From Streptosporangium carneum (GTDB lineage: Bacteria; Actinomycetota; Actinomycetes; Streptosporangiales; Streptosporangiaceae), in NCBI RefSeq assembly GCF_027922005.1, contig NZ_BSEV01000003.1:310001-374000 (forward strand): 64,000 bases of DNA. The letters are read 5' to 3'. The notes beneath the pieces are model-generated. The model was not told the origin of the DNA. It ran no database searches and was given only the letters and a program-made list of their open reading frames with translations. Position numbers and translations under genes: made by a program. Positions 8,819 to 16,825 of the stretch are shown here, piece after piece. Position 1 is the first letter of the stretch, and each line of letters opens with the position of its first letter.

Positions 8819-9035
8819 GCCCCAATCCTGGCACGTTCTTTACCCGGGTCGGCCATGATCCCTGGGCGGACCGGGCCTTCGCCGCACGACGGCACGTCAC
8901 CGCGCGGGAGCGTGAGGCGGGGCGGCGACCGGACACGCGCCCGGCGGCGGACAGGCCGGGAACCGCCCTCACGACCGCCGCCGGGACGCGTTCCTCGGCT
9001 ACGGGCTCACGGGATCCTCAAGCCCGCGCCGCCGG

Positions 9036-9584
9036 TCACAGGACCTTCGACTTGGCGTTGATGTGGCGGCGGATCGCCTTGGTGAGCCGCTTCAGCGAGA
9101 TGTCCGGGTTGTCGGTGACGACGGCGCCGAACCTCGCCACCGCGGTGCCCCGGCGCGAGCCGACCCATCCCCTGATCCTGATGCTCGTCAGGTCCCCCTT
9201 GTCGAGGGAGGAGACCAGGCAGGCCACGGCCCGCCCCTTGACGGAGCACCTGACGCTGCGCGGCCTGTCGATCACCTTGACCCTGCGGAAGTGCCGGGAG
9301 AACTCACCGACGAGCGCCACGTAGTGCTGGCCCTTGGCCCTCTTGTTCCGCACCTTGACGGTGTAGGTGAGATACCCGCCCCTGCGGGTGTACTTGGGGA
9401 AGTAGACCTCGTATCGGAAGTCGGCGGCGGACGCCGAGGACGCGGTGGACGCCGTGGACACAGCGGACGCGACGGTGGGGACCGCCGCCGTGGCGGGGGT
9501 TTGGACGAGGAGGGTACCGCCCAGCACGGCGGCGAGGGCCGCGGCGGCGAGCCTCCTGGGGAGATGACTCATATGCCGCATCAT
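9036..9584 (-). CDS. small secreted protein of unknown function
   Basis: A 182-residue protein with a Sec-type signal peptide: basic RRLAAAALAAVLGGTLLVQT then an Ala-rich cleavage region ATAA. The mature part starts with an Ala/Ser/Thr stretch, followed by a basic beta-rich domain (YEVYFPKYTRRGGYLTYTVK) reminiscent of DUF11-like or Ig-like repeats, with two Cys (VRCSV and VACLV) that could form a disulfide. Two ATGs at 9584 and 9581 and a third at 9572 compete; none has a good ribosome-binding site. It lies 46 nt downstream of phoD on the same strand and may be cotranscribed. I recognise no family. Confidence 0.7.
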   Translation of the reverse strand: MMRHMSHLPRRLAAAALAAVLGGTLLVQTPATAAVPTVASAVSTASTASSASAADFRYEVYFPKYTRRGGYLTYTVKVRNKRAKGQHYVALVGEFSRHFRRVKVIDRPRSVRCSVKGRAVACLVSSLDKGDLTSIRIRGWVGSRRGTAVARFGAVVTDNPDISLKRLTKAIRRHINAKSKVL

Positions 9585-9630
9585 CTAATAAAACGCCGGA
9601 GATTCCTTGGGATTTAGATCAAGAAGGAAC

Positions 9631-11217
9631 TCAGGTCAGGGTGGACTGTCCCGCGGGAACGGTGAAACGGGCGCCGCTCTTCGCCGGGGCTCCGCGGCGG
9701 CTGATGTAGTCCAGCGTGCGGAAGTCGGCGTGCAGTTCCTCGGGGGTGACGCGGCAGACGATGTAGCCGCGCCGCTGGTCGAGATAGGAGATGTGCGGGT
9801 TCTCCGCGATCGCCTCGGCCATTCTGCCCTCGTCCCGGTAGCCGTCGCCGTCGCTGGCGACCGAGGAGGTGACGAGTTCGACCGCGACCCTGGGCGAGTC
9901 CGGGTCGTCGAAGTCGAGTCTGAGGTCGGCCGCGTGGTGCATGTGCATGTCACCGGTCAGCACGACCGGGTTGGCCGCTCCCGAGTCCCGGAAACCGGTC
10001 AGCAGGCGGGTGCGCTCGGCGGCGTAGCCGTCCCAGGAGTCCATGTTGACCTCGGAGCCGGGCCCGACCTTGTAGTCGCGCTGGGCCATCAGGATCTGCT
10101 GGGCGACCAGGTTCCACCGGGCGCCCGAGGAGGCGAGCCCGTCGAGCAGCCAGCGCCGCTGGTCCTCCCCCAGCAGGGTGCGCCTCGTCGCGAGCCGGTC
10201 GTCGCATCCGGCCCTGAGCCCGTCCTCGCACGCCTGGTCGTCACGGAACTGACGCGTGTCGAGCAGGTGAAAACGGGCCAGGGGCCCCCAGTCGACCCGC
10301 CGGTGGATCCGTATCGACGCCCCGTTCGGCACGCTCGCCCGGCGCAGCGGCATGTTCTCGTAGTAGGCCTGGAACGCGTTCGCCCTGCGGCGGGCGAACT
10401 CCGGCGCGTCGGTGCTGGAGACGCCCCCCGCCCAGTTGTTCTCGATCTCGTGGTCGTCGAAGGCGACCAGCCACGGCGCGACCGCGTGCGCGGCCTGCAG
10501 GTCGGCGTCGCTCTTGTACTGCGCGTGCCGCGTCCGGTAGTCGGCCAGCGTGGCGCACTTGCCCTCGGTGTGCTCGCGGACGCCGCCGCCGAGCGCGGTG
10601 TACCCCTGCGGCGCGTACTCGTACATGTAGTCGCCCAGATGGACGACCAGGTCGGGCTCCTGCTCCGCCAGCCTCCGGTACGCCGTGTAGTAGCCGTGCT
10701 CGTAGTGGGCACAGGCCGCGACGGCCAGGGTCAGCGGGGACATCGAGGACGCTGCGGAGGACACGGCGGAGGAGCCTGAGGAGGGCTGGGCGGCCGGAGC
10801 CGTGCGGGTGCGGCCCGCCGGGGACAGGTGCCCCTCGGCGCGGAAGCGGTAGAAGTACTCCCGCCCCGGGTCGAGCCCCTCCAGCTCGACGTGGACGCTG
10901 TGCGCCCGCTCCCAGCGCGCGGTCTCGACGCCGGTGCGCACGACCTTCGTGAACCGCTCGTCGGTGGCGAGCTGCCACTCGACGTCCACGTTCCTGGCAG
11001 GCATCCCGCCCCTGCCCTGCGAGCCGAGCGGGTCGGGCGCCAGCCTGGTCCACAGCACGAACCCGTCCTGCGACGGGTCACCCGAGGCGATCCCGAGGGC
11101 GAAGGGATCGCGGCGCAGGGCCCTGGCGGGCGCGAGGCCCGCCCCGGTGAGCAACAGGCCGCCCGCACCCGCGGCGGCGACGGACAGGAACACTCTGCGT
11201 GACGGCGTCTGCTCCAC
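9631..11217 (-). CDS. phoD: PhoD-type alkaline phosphatase/phosphodiesterase
   Basis: A 528-residue exported phosphatase. The N-terminus SRRVFLSVAAAGAGGLLLTG is a Tat signal with twin arginines. An N-terminal Fn3-like PhoD domain (residues about 40-140) is followed by the catalytic domain with VHLGDYMYEY, FDDHEIENNW, VLTGDMHMHH and other metal-ligand motifs of the Fe/Ca-dependent PhoD family. These enzymes release phosphate from mono- and diesters outside the membrane. A Ser/Ala-rich insertion (about residues 145-160) separates the two domains. GTG 11217 is the likely start. A phosphate-responsive promoter would be expected upstream, but I see no convincing PHO box. Confidence 0.92.
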   Translation of the reverse strand: MEQTPSRRVFLSVAAAGAGGLLLTGAGLAPARALRRDPFALGIASGDPSQDGFVLWTRLAPDPLGSQGRGGMPARNVDVEWQLATDERFTKVVRTGVETARWERAHSVHVELEGLDPGREYFYRFRAEGHLSPAGRTRTAPAAQPSSGSSAVSSAASSMSPLTLAVAACAHYEHGYYTAYRRLAEQEPDLVVHLGDYMYEYAPQGYTALGGGVREHTEGKCATLADYRTRHAQYKSDADLQAAHAVAPWLVAFDDHEIENNWAGGVSSTDAPEFARRRANAFQAYYENMPLRRASVPNGASIRIHRRVDWGPLARFHLLDTRQFRDDQACEDGLRAGCDDRLATRRTLLGEDQRRWLLDGLASSGARWNLVAQQILMAQRDYKVGPGSEVNMDSWDGYAAERTRLLTGFRDSGAANPVVLTGDMHMHHAADLRLDFDDPDSPRVAVELVTSSVASDGDGYRDEGRMAEAIAENPHISYLDQRRGYIVCRVTPEELHADFRTLDYISRRGAPAKSGARFTVPAGQSTLT

Positions 11218-11370
11218 ACCGCCAGTGCAGCCCTTCCATCTGTCGCCGCCGTGGCCTGCGAATCAAGGCAGGGTGAACAGCCGTTGCACAGGCGAGCCCC
11301 TTACCCACCGTCATGAACGCCGCCCGACCTGCGGGCGACGTCACGGCGAAGAGCTTCCCTCAGGCCGCCG

Positions 11371-12204
11371 TCAGCGGAGGTACGGGGTCAGGGGCTCGGT
11401 GAGCGCGCCGCACCCGAGGTACTTCTCCACGGTGTGGAAGTCCAGCCAGTCCAGGTTCACCCGCACCTCCTGGTCCACCCCGGTGAAGCACCCTCGCAGC
11501 TCGGCGGGGATCGCCGCGATGTCGTCCTTGTCGGCGACGTTGACCCAGCGCCCGACCCCCGGCGGCTTCCTGCCCTGGCCGTTGACCGGGGCGGGCAGCA
11601 GCCGCTCGAAGATCACGTTGCGCATGCCGAGCGGGCTGCCGAGGGTGACCAGCAGATCCACCCGCAGGTCGGGGTTCGCCCAGAGCGTCTCGTAGGCGAC
11701 CACGCTGCCCAGCGAGTGGGCGATCACCACCTTCGGCCGGTTGCGCCTGATCGTCTCCGCCACCGCGCCTCGCACCTTCCCCCGCGTCCCACCGTCCGCG
11801 CCCATGTAGGCGGCGACCTCGGGGCAGAAGAGCCTGGCGAAGTCGACGGCGTTCGTCTGCAGACGGTCCAGCAACCAGCCGGTCAGCAGGTGCAGCGCGC
11901 CGGTCAGCCCCTCCCCCAGCGCGGGAAGCTGCCTGGCCCAGGCGACGAAGATCTCCTGGGAGGGGGTGTCCATGCTCTGCACGACGCGGGGAGAGGCGTC
12001 GTGGGGCTCGCCCAGCAGGTGGGCGTAGTAGGCGATCTCAGTGATGTAGCGCTCGTTGGCATACGGCCTGCCACAGGTCAGGCCTTTGTGGAGGTAACGG
12101 TCCCACTTCTCGCGTACGGCCTCGGCTGCGCCGACCGCCGAGTTGCCCGCGTCGCGGTAGTAGTGGTACTTGCCGATCCCGTGCACGCCGACGATCTTGT
12201 CCAC
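11371..12204 (-). CDS. alpha/beta-hydrolase (lipase/esterase-like)
   Basis: A 277-residue protein with a serine hydrolase nucleophile elbow VIAHSLGSVVAYE (Ser at about residue 160) and an N-terminal VGVHGIGKYHYYR that resembles the oxyanion loop region of alpha/beta hydrolases. TLGSPLGMRN follows the nucleophile strand, as in lipase-class-3-like and DUF-type hydrolases. The chosen start is GTG 12204 with GGGCGGGGG upstream; the open frame extends further but without support. No signal peptide, so it is probably cytosolic. Substrate unknown. The catalytic Asp and His cannot be assigned with certainty; a DFHTVEKYLG segment near the end may provide the His. Confidence 0.7.
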   Translation of the reverse strand: MDKIVGVHGIGKYHYYRDAGNSAVGAAEAVREKWDRYLHKGLTCGRPYANERYITEIAYYAHLLGEPHDASPRVVQSMDTPSQEIFVAWARQLPALGEGLTGALHLLTGWLLDRLQTNAVDFARLFCPEVAAYMGADGGTRGKVRGAVAETIRRNRPKVVIAHSLGSVVAYETLWANPDLRVDLLVTLGSPLGMRNVIFERLLPAPVNGQGRKPPGVGRWVNVADKDDIAAIPAELRGCFTGVDQEVRVNLDWLDFHTVEKYLGCGALTEPLTPYLR

Positions 12205-12453
12205 GCGCCCCCGCCCTTCTCCATCCGGATCCCCTCGGATCTCCACGGTGCGGCCCCCGTGAGCCACTGTGACCGAAGGTAGCGGGACCCCACAAGCCCG
12301 TATCCGCCGCTTCCCGGCCCGAATCCCGGCGCTTCTCAACCCAGATAAGGGATAAATCGCTTGATCAGGGCAATTACCCCCTGGATATCCTGGAGGCATG
12401 CCCCGTGAGGGCGTCCCGGCCACCCCCGCAAGACAACAAGGAGCCGTCCCACC

Positions 12454-12876
12454 ATGTCCGGTCCGCTTCAGATCAGCGGCTCGGTCTCCATTCCCGAGAC
12501 CGAGCTCCACTGGCGGTTCTCCCGCTCCTCAGGACCGGGCGGGCAGGGGGTCAACACCACCGACAGCCGGGTCGAGCTGAGCTTCGACCTGGCCGCCACC
12601 GAGACGCTCGGCCCGGTGCTCAAGGCCCGGGCGCTTGAGCGCCTCGGCCCCCGGCTGGTGAACGGCGTCGTCACCATCGCCGCCTCCGAGTTCCGCTCCC
12701 AGCTGCGCAACCGCGAGGCCGCCGGGATGCGCCTGGCCCAGCTTCTGCGGGAGGCCGTCGCCCCGCCGCCGAAGAAGCGCCGTCCGACCAAGCCCAGCAG
12801 AGGAGCCGTCGAACGGCGGATCGCCGCCAAGAAGCAGCGCTCCGACCTCAAACGCCTGCGCCGAGGCGATCACTAG
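12454..12876 (+). CDS. arfB: alternative ribosome-rescue factor ArfB (peptidyl-tRNA hydrolase)
   Basis: A 140-residue protein with the GGQ motif of class I release factors in SSGPGGQGVNTTDSRVEL (GGQ at residues 29-31), followed by a basic Lys/Arg-rich tail (KKRRPTKP, RIAAKKQRSDLKRLRR) that in ArfB/YaeJ inserts into the empty mRNA channel. It hydrolyses peptidyl-tRNA on ribosomes stalled without a stop codon. Length matches the family. ATG 12454 has AAGGAG 13 bases upstream. It is divergent from the hydrolase gene and followed by a Nudix gene on the same strand 147 nt downstream. Confidence 0.92.
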   Translation: MSGPLQISGSVSIPETELHWRFSRSSGPGGQGVNTTDSRVELSFDLAATETLGPVLKARALERLGPRLVNGVVTIAASEFRSQLRNREAAGMRLAQLLREAVAPPPKKRRPTKPSRGAVERRIAAKKQRSDLKRLRRGDH

Positions 12877-13023
12877 CCTCGGCCGCGGGACAGCGGAACG
12901 GGTCCGGCCCGCGCCGCCGGGACCACCGCCGCGGGGCGGGGCGACGGGTCCGGCCCGCACCCCGTGACCGCCGTCGCGGGAAGGCCCGATCCGGGCCTCG
13001 GGTCCTGATGACACAATGGGCAG

Positions 13024-13467
13024 ATGCCTCTCGTCCCCAGCGTCCGCGCGGTCCTCCTCGACGACGACCGGCTCGTACTGTTCCGGCGCACGGTTCCCGG
13101 GGAGGAGCTCTACTGGTCGGTCCCCGGCGGCCACGTCGAGCCCGGCGACGCCTCCCTCGAGCACACCCTTCACCGCGAGGTCCTGGAGGAGCTGGGCGCC
13201 GTCGTCTCCGACGTCACCCCGCTGACCACCCTGGAGTGCCTCCGCGACGGAGACGTCAAGACCCAGCACGTCTACGGCTGCCGCCTGGTCTCCATGGACC
13301 CGGCCCTGCGCTGCGGCCCCGAGTTCTCCGATCCCGCGAGGGGACTCTACGAGGTGGTGCGGCTGCCGCTCGACCCCGCCGAGATAGCGGCCATCAACCT
13401 GATCCCTCCCGAGCTCGGCGTCTACCTGGCCGACAACATCGACAAACTGCCCGAGCTGATCTCCTGA
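13024..13467 (+). CDS. Nudix hydrolase
   Basis: A 147-residue protein with a Nudix box, GGHVEPGDASLEHTL then HREVLEELG. Compared with the consensus Gx5Ex7REUxEExGU, the first Glu is Asp and one extra residue lies before REVLEE. The REVLEE metal-binding core is intact. Such proteins cleave nucleoside diphosphates linked to another group; the actual substrate cannot be told. ATG 13024 opens the protein; there is no strong ribosome-binding site. A strong terminator begins at the last base of the stop codon. Confidence 0.88.
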   Translation: MPLVPSVRAVLLDDDRLVLFRRTVPGEELYWSVPGGHVEPGDASLEHTLHREVLEELGAVVSDVTPLTTLECLRDGDVKTQHVYGCRLVSMDPALRCGPEFSDPARGLYEVVRLPLDPAEIAAINLIPPELGVYLADNIDKLPELIS

Positions 13468-13518
13468 CCCGGGTGGGACGGGGCCCTCGGCCCGCCGACG
13501 GCCCCGTCCCACCCGGGT
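13467..13518 (+). terminator. strong rho-independent-like terminator after the Nudix gene
   Basis: A perfect 19-bp stem (13467-13485 with 13500-13518, starting ACCCGGGTGGGACGGGG) encloses a 14-nt loop and is followed by TTTCCC. It starts on the final A of the Nudix stop codon. Confidence 0.85.
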
Positions 13519-13581
13519 TTCCCTCACCACGCGTCTTCACTACGCGTCTTCCGCGGGGCACGCCTCGCGGGGCACGCCGGA

Positions 13582-13612
13582 GGGGCTGGATGGATTGGCG
13601 CCATCCAGCCCC
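13582..13612. terminator. hairpin downstream of the Cys-rich peptide operon
   Basis: A perfect 12-bp stem, GGGGCTGGATGG (13582-13593) with CCATCCAGCCCC (13601-13612), encloses a 7-nt loop. It lies 43 nt beyond the stop of the minus-strand precursor peptide gene and probably ends that operon. Confidence 0.65.
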
Positions 13613-13655
13613 CGGCGCGTGCGCCCGTCACCCGGTCACCGCAGGCGGCGAGGCG

Positions 13656-13835
13656 TCAGCAGTCGCCGCAGGCGGTGAAGTCGGTGGAGCAGTCGGCGTA
13701 GATCCAGTAACGCTTGAACCAGGACCTGTTGCACTCGACGCAGTAGGTCTGGGGCCGGCAGAACGCCCCCGCGGTGGTGCTGGGCAGCAGGGAGGTCAGG
13801 AGCCGCTCCCCGGCCCGCTGCGCGATCTTGATCAT
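13656..13835 (-). CDS. Cys-rich precursor peptide (candidate disulfide-rich secreted peptide / RiPP-like)
   Basis: A 59-residue peptide starting at ATG 13835, with AGGAAG seven bases upstream. The N-terminal 24 residues (MIKIAQRAGERLLTSLLP then STTAGA) form a short basic-hydrophobic leader ending in AGA, an AxA-type signal peptidase site. The predicted core, residues 25-59, contains six Cys (26, 32, 35, 49, 56, 59), three Trp/Tyr-rich positions (RSWFKRYWIY) and ends CGDC. Six Cys could form three disulfides. It is the last gene of an operon encoding an S26 peptidase (16 nt upstream), ABC exporter, TlpA-like thioredoxin and MauE-like protein. No lanthionine, YcaO or radical SAM enzyme is present here, so disulfide formation and cleavage are the only modifications suggested. 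Function (bacteriocin, signal or cofactor protein) is unknown. Confidence 0.75.
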   Translation of the reverse strand: MIKIAQRAGERLLTSLLPSTTAGAFCRPQTYCVECNRSWFKRYWIYADCSTDFTACGDC

Positions 13836-13851
13836 GTCTTTCTTCCTTTCC

Positions 13852-14298
13852 TCACCGGCCGGCGGAGTGCCGGCTCGGAGACCGTGGCAGGTGGCGGACG
13901 ACCACGCCGAGCAGCTGCCTGGCGTGCACGTAGCCAAACCCGCGTGAATCGAGGCTGAGCGCGAGGTTGTCGCCGACGACGACGAGGCGGTCGGCGGGCA
14001 CGGCGGGGTCCCGGGTGCGGGCCAGAGCGGGGACCGCCTCGCGCGGAACCGGGTCGCCGGGCACGGCGATCACCCGTTTGACCATCCAGTCCCGGCCCGT
14101 CCCCGGCGGCGCGGCCATGACCGCGAGCTCGCCCGCGCGCACGGCGCCGACGCCCGTCCTGCGCACCAGGACCCGGTCGCCGTGCCGCAGCGTGGGCTCC
14201 ATGCTCCGGCCGCTGACGGTGACCGTGAGGAAGCGCCGCCGCAGCGCCACGAGGGCGAGCGCGCACGCCCCGCAGACTCCCAGCACGATCGCGATCAC
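13852..14298 (-). CDS. S26-family signal peptidase
   Basis: A 148-residue type I signal-peptidase-like enzyme. One N-terminal membrane helix (residues 2-19) precedes the catalytic domain. SGRSMEPTLRHGD holds the nucleophile Ser32, and DWMVKRVIAVPGD holds the general base Lys74; GDNLALSLDSRGFGYV is the conserved box E region. It is much shorter than housekeeping LepB, with a reduced beta domain. GTG 14298 overlaps the ABC transporter stop by 4 nt. Its position between exporter and Cys-rich precursor suggests it removes the precursor leader at the membrane, replacing the C39 peptidase domain often fused to RiPP exporters. That role is inference. Confidence 0.88.
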   Translation of the reverse strand: MIAIVLGVCGACALALVALRRRFLTVTVSGRSMEPTLRHGDRVLVRRTGVGAVRAGELAVMAAPPGTGRDWMVKRVIAVPGDPVPREAVPALARTRDPAVPADRLVVVGDNLALSLDSRGFGYVHARQLLGVVVRHLPRSPSRHSAGR

Positions 14299-16292
14299 GA
14301 CGTGCCCGCCGGGGCGTATCCCCGGGCCTGCGTCTCGAAGAGCTCCGCGTAGCGGCCGCCCGCGCGCATCAGGTCGTCGTGGCCGCCGAGTTCCACGATC
14401 CGCCCCTCGGCGAGCACGGCGATCGCGTCCGCGTCGCGGACGGCGCTCAGCCGGTGCGAGATCAGCAATGTGGTACGGCCCTCCCGGTGCTCGCGCAGAG
14501 CGGTGTGCACCTCGTGTTCCGCCTGCGGGTCGAGCCCCGAGCTGGGCTCGTCGAGGATCATGAGGTCGCACCGGTCCCGCAGGAGCCCTCTGGCCAGGGC
14601 CACCCGCTGCCACTGCCCGCCCGACAGGGTCACCCCGGTCTGGTCCTCCTCGCCCGCGGAGCCGCGGAAGAACACCTTGGTCAGCAACGTGTCGTACCCT
14701 CTCGGCAGCTCCCGGACCATCGGGGCGGCACCGGCGCGCCCCGCCGCGGCCTCGAGGCGCGCGCGGTCTCCGAGCGCGGAGAGGTCGCCGACGGCGATGT
14801 TCTCCGCGACGCTCAGGTCGTAGGCGCCGAAGTCCTGGAAGACCGCGCCCATCCGCTCGCGCAGCGCGTCGGGGTCCAGATCCCGCAGGTCGACGCCGTC
14901 CCACCGGATGGATCCCCGGTCCGGGTCGTAGAAGCGGCACAGCAGCTTGACCAGGGTGCTCTTGCCCGCGCCGTTGAGGCCGACCAGCGCGAGCGACCGC
15001 CCCCTCGGGATGGTCAGGTCGACTCCGCGCAGCGTCCACGGCTGCTCCTGGCTGTAGCGGAACCAGACGTCCCGCAGCTCGACCCCCCGGCTGAGCGCGG
15101 GCGTCGCCGAGGGGCGGGGGCGTCTCGGCAGGTCCGGCTCCGCCTCGAGCACCGCCCGGTAGTGGCCGAACAGCAGCAGTGCCTGGTGCGCCGAGGCGAC
15201 GCGCTGCACCGCGCCCGCCAGAGCGGCCTGTGTTCCCGCCACGGCCGCCACGAACACCGACAGGTCGCCCACGGTGGCCCTGCCCGCGACCGCCTCGCCG
15301 ATGATCCAGATCAGTCCGGCGCCCGCGATCACCGCCGCCATCAGCGCCAGCGCGCCCTGACCGCGCAGCTGGCGCAGCCCGACCCCGCGCTGTTCGGCGT
15401 TCACCGCGCGCAGCTCGTCCAGCATGCGGTCGCGGAAGAAGTCGCCGAGGCCGAACAGGCGCACCTCCTTGGCCGCGTGCGGCATGCTCAGCAGGCGGGC
15501 GAAGAACAGCTCGCGTCGCCGGCCGTGTCCCGTGCTCCAGAGCATCGCGGCCTGCTCGCGGCTGAGCTGGAGGTGCACGCGGACGAGCGGCGCCGCCGTC
15601 AGCAGCACCAGTCCCGCGGCGACGGGGCTCACACTCGTCAGGGCGAGGAGGAAGCCGCCGATCACGATGGCCCCCTGCGCCAGGCCGAGGACGCTCGTCA
15701 CCAGACGCCCGGGGCCCGATCGGCTCGCCTGCTCGGCGAGGTGCAGCCTGTCCTGGAACGCGGGATCCTCGAGGCGGACGAGGCCGGGCAGCCGGTTCAC
15801 GGCCGTGTACAGCCGGTCCCTGGCCAGCAGCCCCACCCGGCGCTCCAGCTCCGCCTCGGCGTACCCCGCCAGATGCGGGACGGTCCCGGCCAGCGCGCCC
15901 AGGACCAGCAGGCCGACCGCGTACGGCAGCAACGCGGGCGTGGTGACCCCCGGCTCGGCGAGCCGGTCCAGGACGATCTTGGTGAACCAGGCGGTCAGCA
16001 CGGGCGCGAGCCCCGAGGCGCAGGCGAGCGCCGCCTGCGCGCCCAGGTGTCCCGGGCCGCCGCGCCAGGCCAGTGCCGCCGCGGCCCCGACATGCCCGAG
16101 AAGGGCGCGCGTCCCCGGGGCCCGGCCTTCGTCGGGCGCACGGCCCTCACCCGCGGCACGCTCCGCGTCAGGCGCACGGTTCGCACCCGCGGCACGCTCC
16201 GCGTCAGGCGCACGGTTCGCACCCGCGGCACGTCCCGCGTCGGGCGCACGGCTCACGCCGTCGGCCCCGCCCGCGGCCGGAGGCCGGCTCAC
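14295..16292 (-). CDS. ABC transporter, fused permease and ATPase (peptide exporter candidate)
   Basis: A 665-residue half-transporter. Residues 1-60 are a low-complexity repeat of RAPDAERAAGAN-like units; a six-helix membrane domain spans about 75-345; the ATPase domain follows with Walker A GLNGAGKSTLVK, signature LSGGQWQR, Walker B LMILDEP and the switch His in LISHRLS. A short insertion (KVFFRGSAGEEDQTG) precedes the signature, as in several actinomycete lantibiotic-type exporters. There is no C39 peptidase domain. GTG 16292 overlaps the TlpA-like gene stop by 4 nt. It presumably works as a homodimer and exports the Cys-rich peptide; substrate is inferred from context. Confidence 0.88.
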   Translation of the reverse strand: MSRPPAAGGADGVSRAPDAGRAAGANRAPDAERAAGANRAPDAERAAGEGRAPDEGRAPGTRALLGHVGAAAALAWRGGPGHLGAQAALACASGLAPVLTAWFTKIVLDRLAEPGVTTPALLPYAVGLLVLGALAGTVPHLAGYAEAELERRVGLLARDRLYTAVNRLPGLVRLEDPAFQDRLHLAEQASRSGPGRLVTSVLGLAQGAIVIGGFLLALTSVSPVAAGLVLLTAAPLVRVHLQLSREQAAMLWSTGHGRRRELFFARLLSMPHAAKEVRLFGLGDFFRDRMLDELRAVNAEQRGVGLRQLRGQGALALMAAVIAGAGLIWIIGEAVAGRATVGDLSVFVAAVAGTQAALAGAVQRVASAHQALLLFGHYRAVLEAEPDLPRRPRPSATPALSRGVELRDVWFRYSQEQPWTLRGVDLTIPRGRSLALVGLNGAGKSTLVKLLCRFYDPDRGSIRWDGVDLRDLDPDALRERMGAVFQDFGAYDLSVAENIAVGDLSALGDRARLEAAAGRAGAAPMVRELPRGYDTLLTKVFFRGSAGEEDQTGVTLSGGQWQRVALARGLLRDRCDLMILDEPSSGLDPQAEHEVHTALREHREGRTTLLISHRLSAVRDADAIAVLAEGRIVELGGHDDLMRAGGRYAELFETQARGYAPAGTS
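16138..16250 (-). repeat. 36-nt tandem repeat encoding the ABC transporter N-terminus
   Basis: About three copies of a 36-nt unit lie in frame within the transporter gene (core TTCGCACCCGCGGCACGCTC on the plus strand). Each encodes a 12-residue RAPDAERAAGAN-like unit. Copy number is likely variable between strains. Confidence 0.7.
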
Positions 16293-16825
16293 GCCGGGAC
16301 GACGACCGGGAAGCCGGTCAGGTCGGTGCCGGAGGCGCGGATCACGCCCTGGTCGTCCATCAGGTACATCGCCGGCAGCCCCTTCACCCCGAACGCCCTG
16401 AACACCGTGCCTCCGCTCTCCTCCGCGACGACACGCGCCACCGGGCCGAGCTCCGCGACGAGCTCGGCCGTCTCCTCCCCGTCGCCGATCACCACGGCCA
16501 GCACGTCCTCACGGCGCAGCCCGCCGCGCTCGGCGTACTCCAGCACCTGCGGCATCCGTTCGTGGCACAGCGAGCAGTGGGGGGTGAAGAAACCCACCAG
16601 GCGGACGCCCCGCGCGTCGACGGGTTCGCCGTCGACGTCGACGGCGGTGAACGCCTCCGGCGTCGCGCCCGGCGGCAGCACGGGCTGGGGAGCCTCATGC
16701 CCCTCCCGCCCCCGCGTCCCGGCCGCCGTGAGCACGCGCAGCCGCGCGACGACTCCCAGCAGCACGACAAGGTTCAGCACCGTCAGCGCCGTGCTGAGCA
16801 CGGTTGCGGCGACGAGGTACGTCAT
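16289..16825 (-). CDS. TlpA/MauD-like membrane-anchored thioredoxin
   Basis: A 178-residue protein with one N-terminal membrane helix (residues 2-29) and an extracytoplasmic thioredoxin fold. VGFFTPHCSLCHERMPQVL carries the CxxC redox pair (Cys84, Cys87), and FGVKGLPAMYLMDDQG carries the cis-Pro loop. The family includes MauD, which with MauE is needed for disulfide-rich methylamine dehydrogenase light chain. ATG 16825 overlaps the MauE-like gene stop as ATGA. Its place in an operon with a six-Cys precursor suggests it forms or shuffles the peptide's disulfides; that role is inference. Confidence 0.88.
   Translation of the reverse strand: MTYLVAATVLSTALTVLNLVVLLGVVARLRVLTAAGTRGREGHEAPQPVLPPGATPEAFTAVDVDGEPVDARGVRLVGFFTPHCSLCHERMPQVLEYAERGGLRREDVLAVVIGDGEETAELVAELGPVARVVAEESGGTVFRAFGVKGLPAMYLMDDQGVIRASGTDLTGFPVVVPA

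Noticed and set aside
12398..12580. A 60-aa ORF overlapping the arfB start
   Set aside because: It runs in a different frame through arfB and lacks adequate spacing from its GGAGG.
13656..13937. A 93-aa version of the Cys-rich precursor starting upstream
   Set aside because: It overlaps the S26 peptidase gene, and ATG 13835 has a proper ribosome-binding site.
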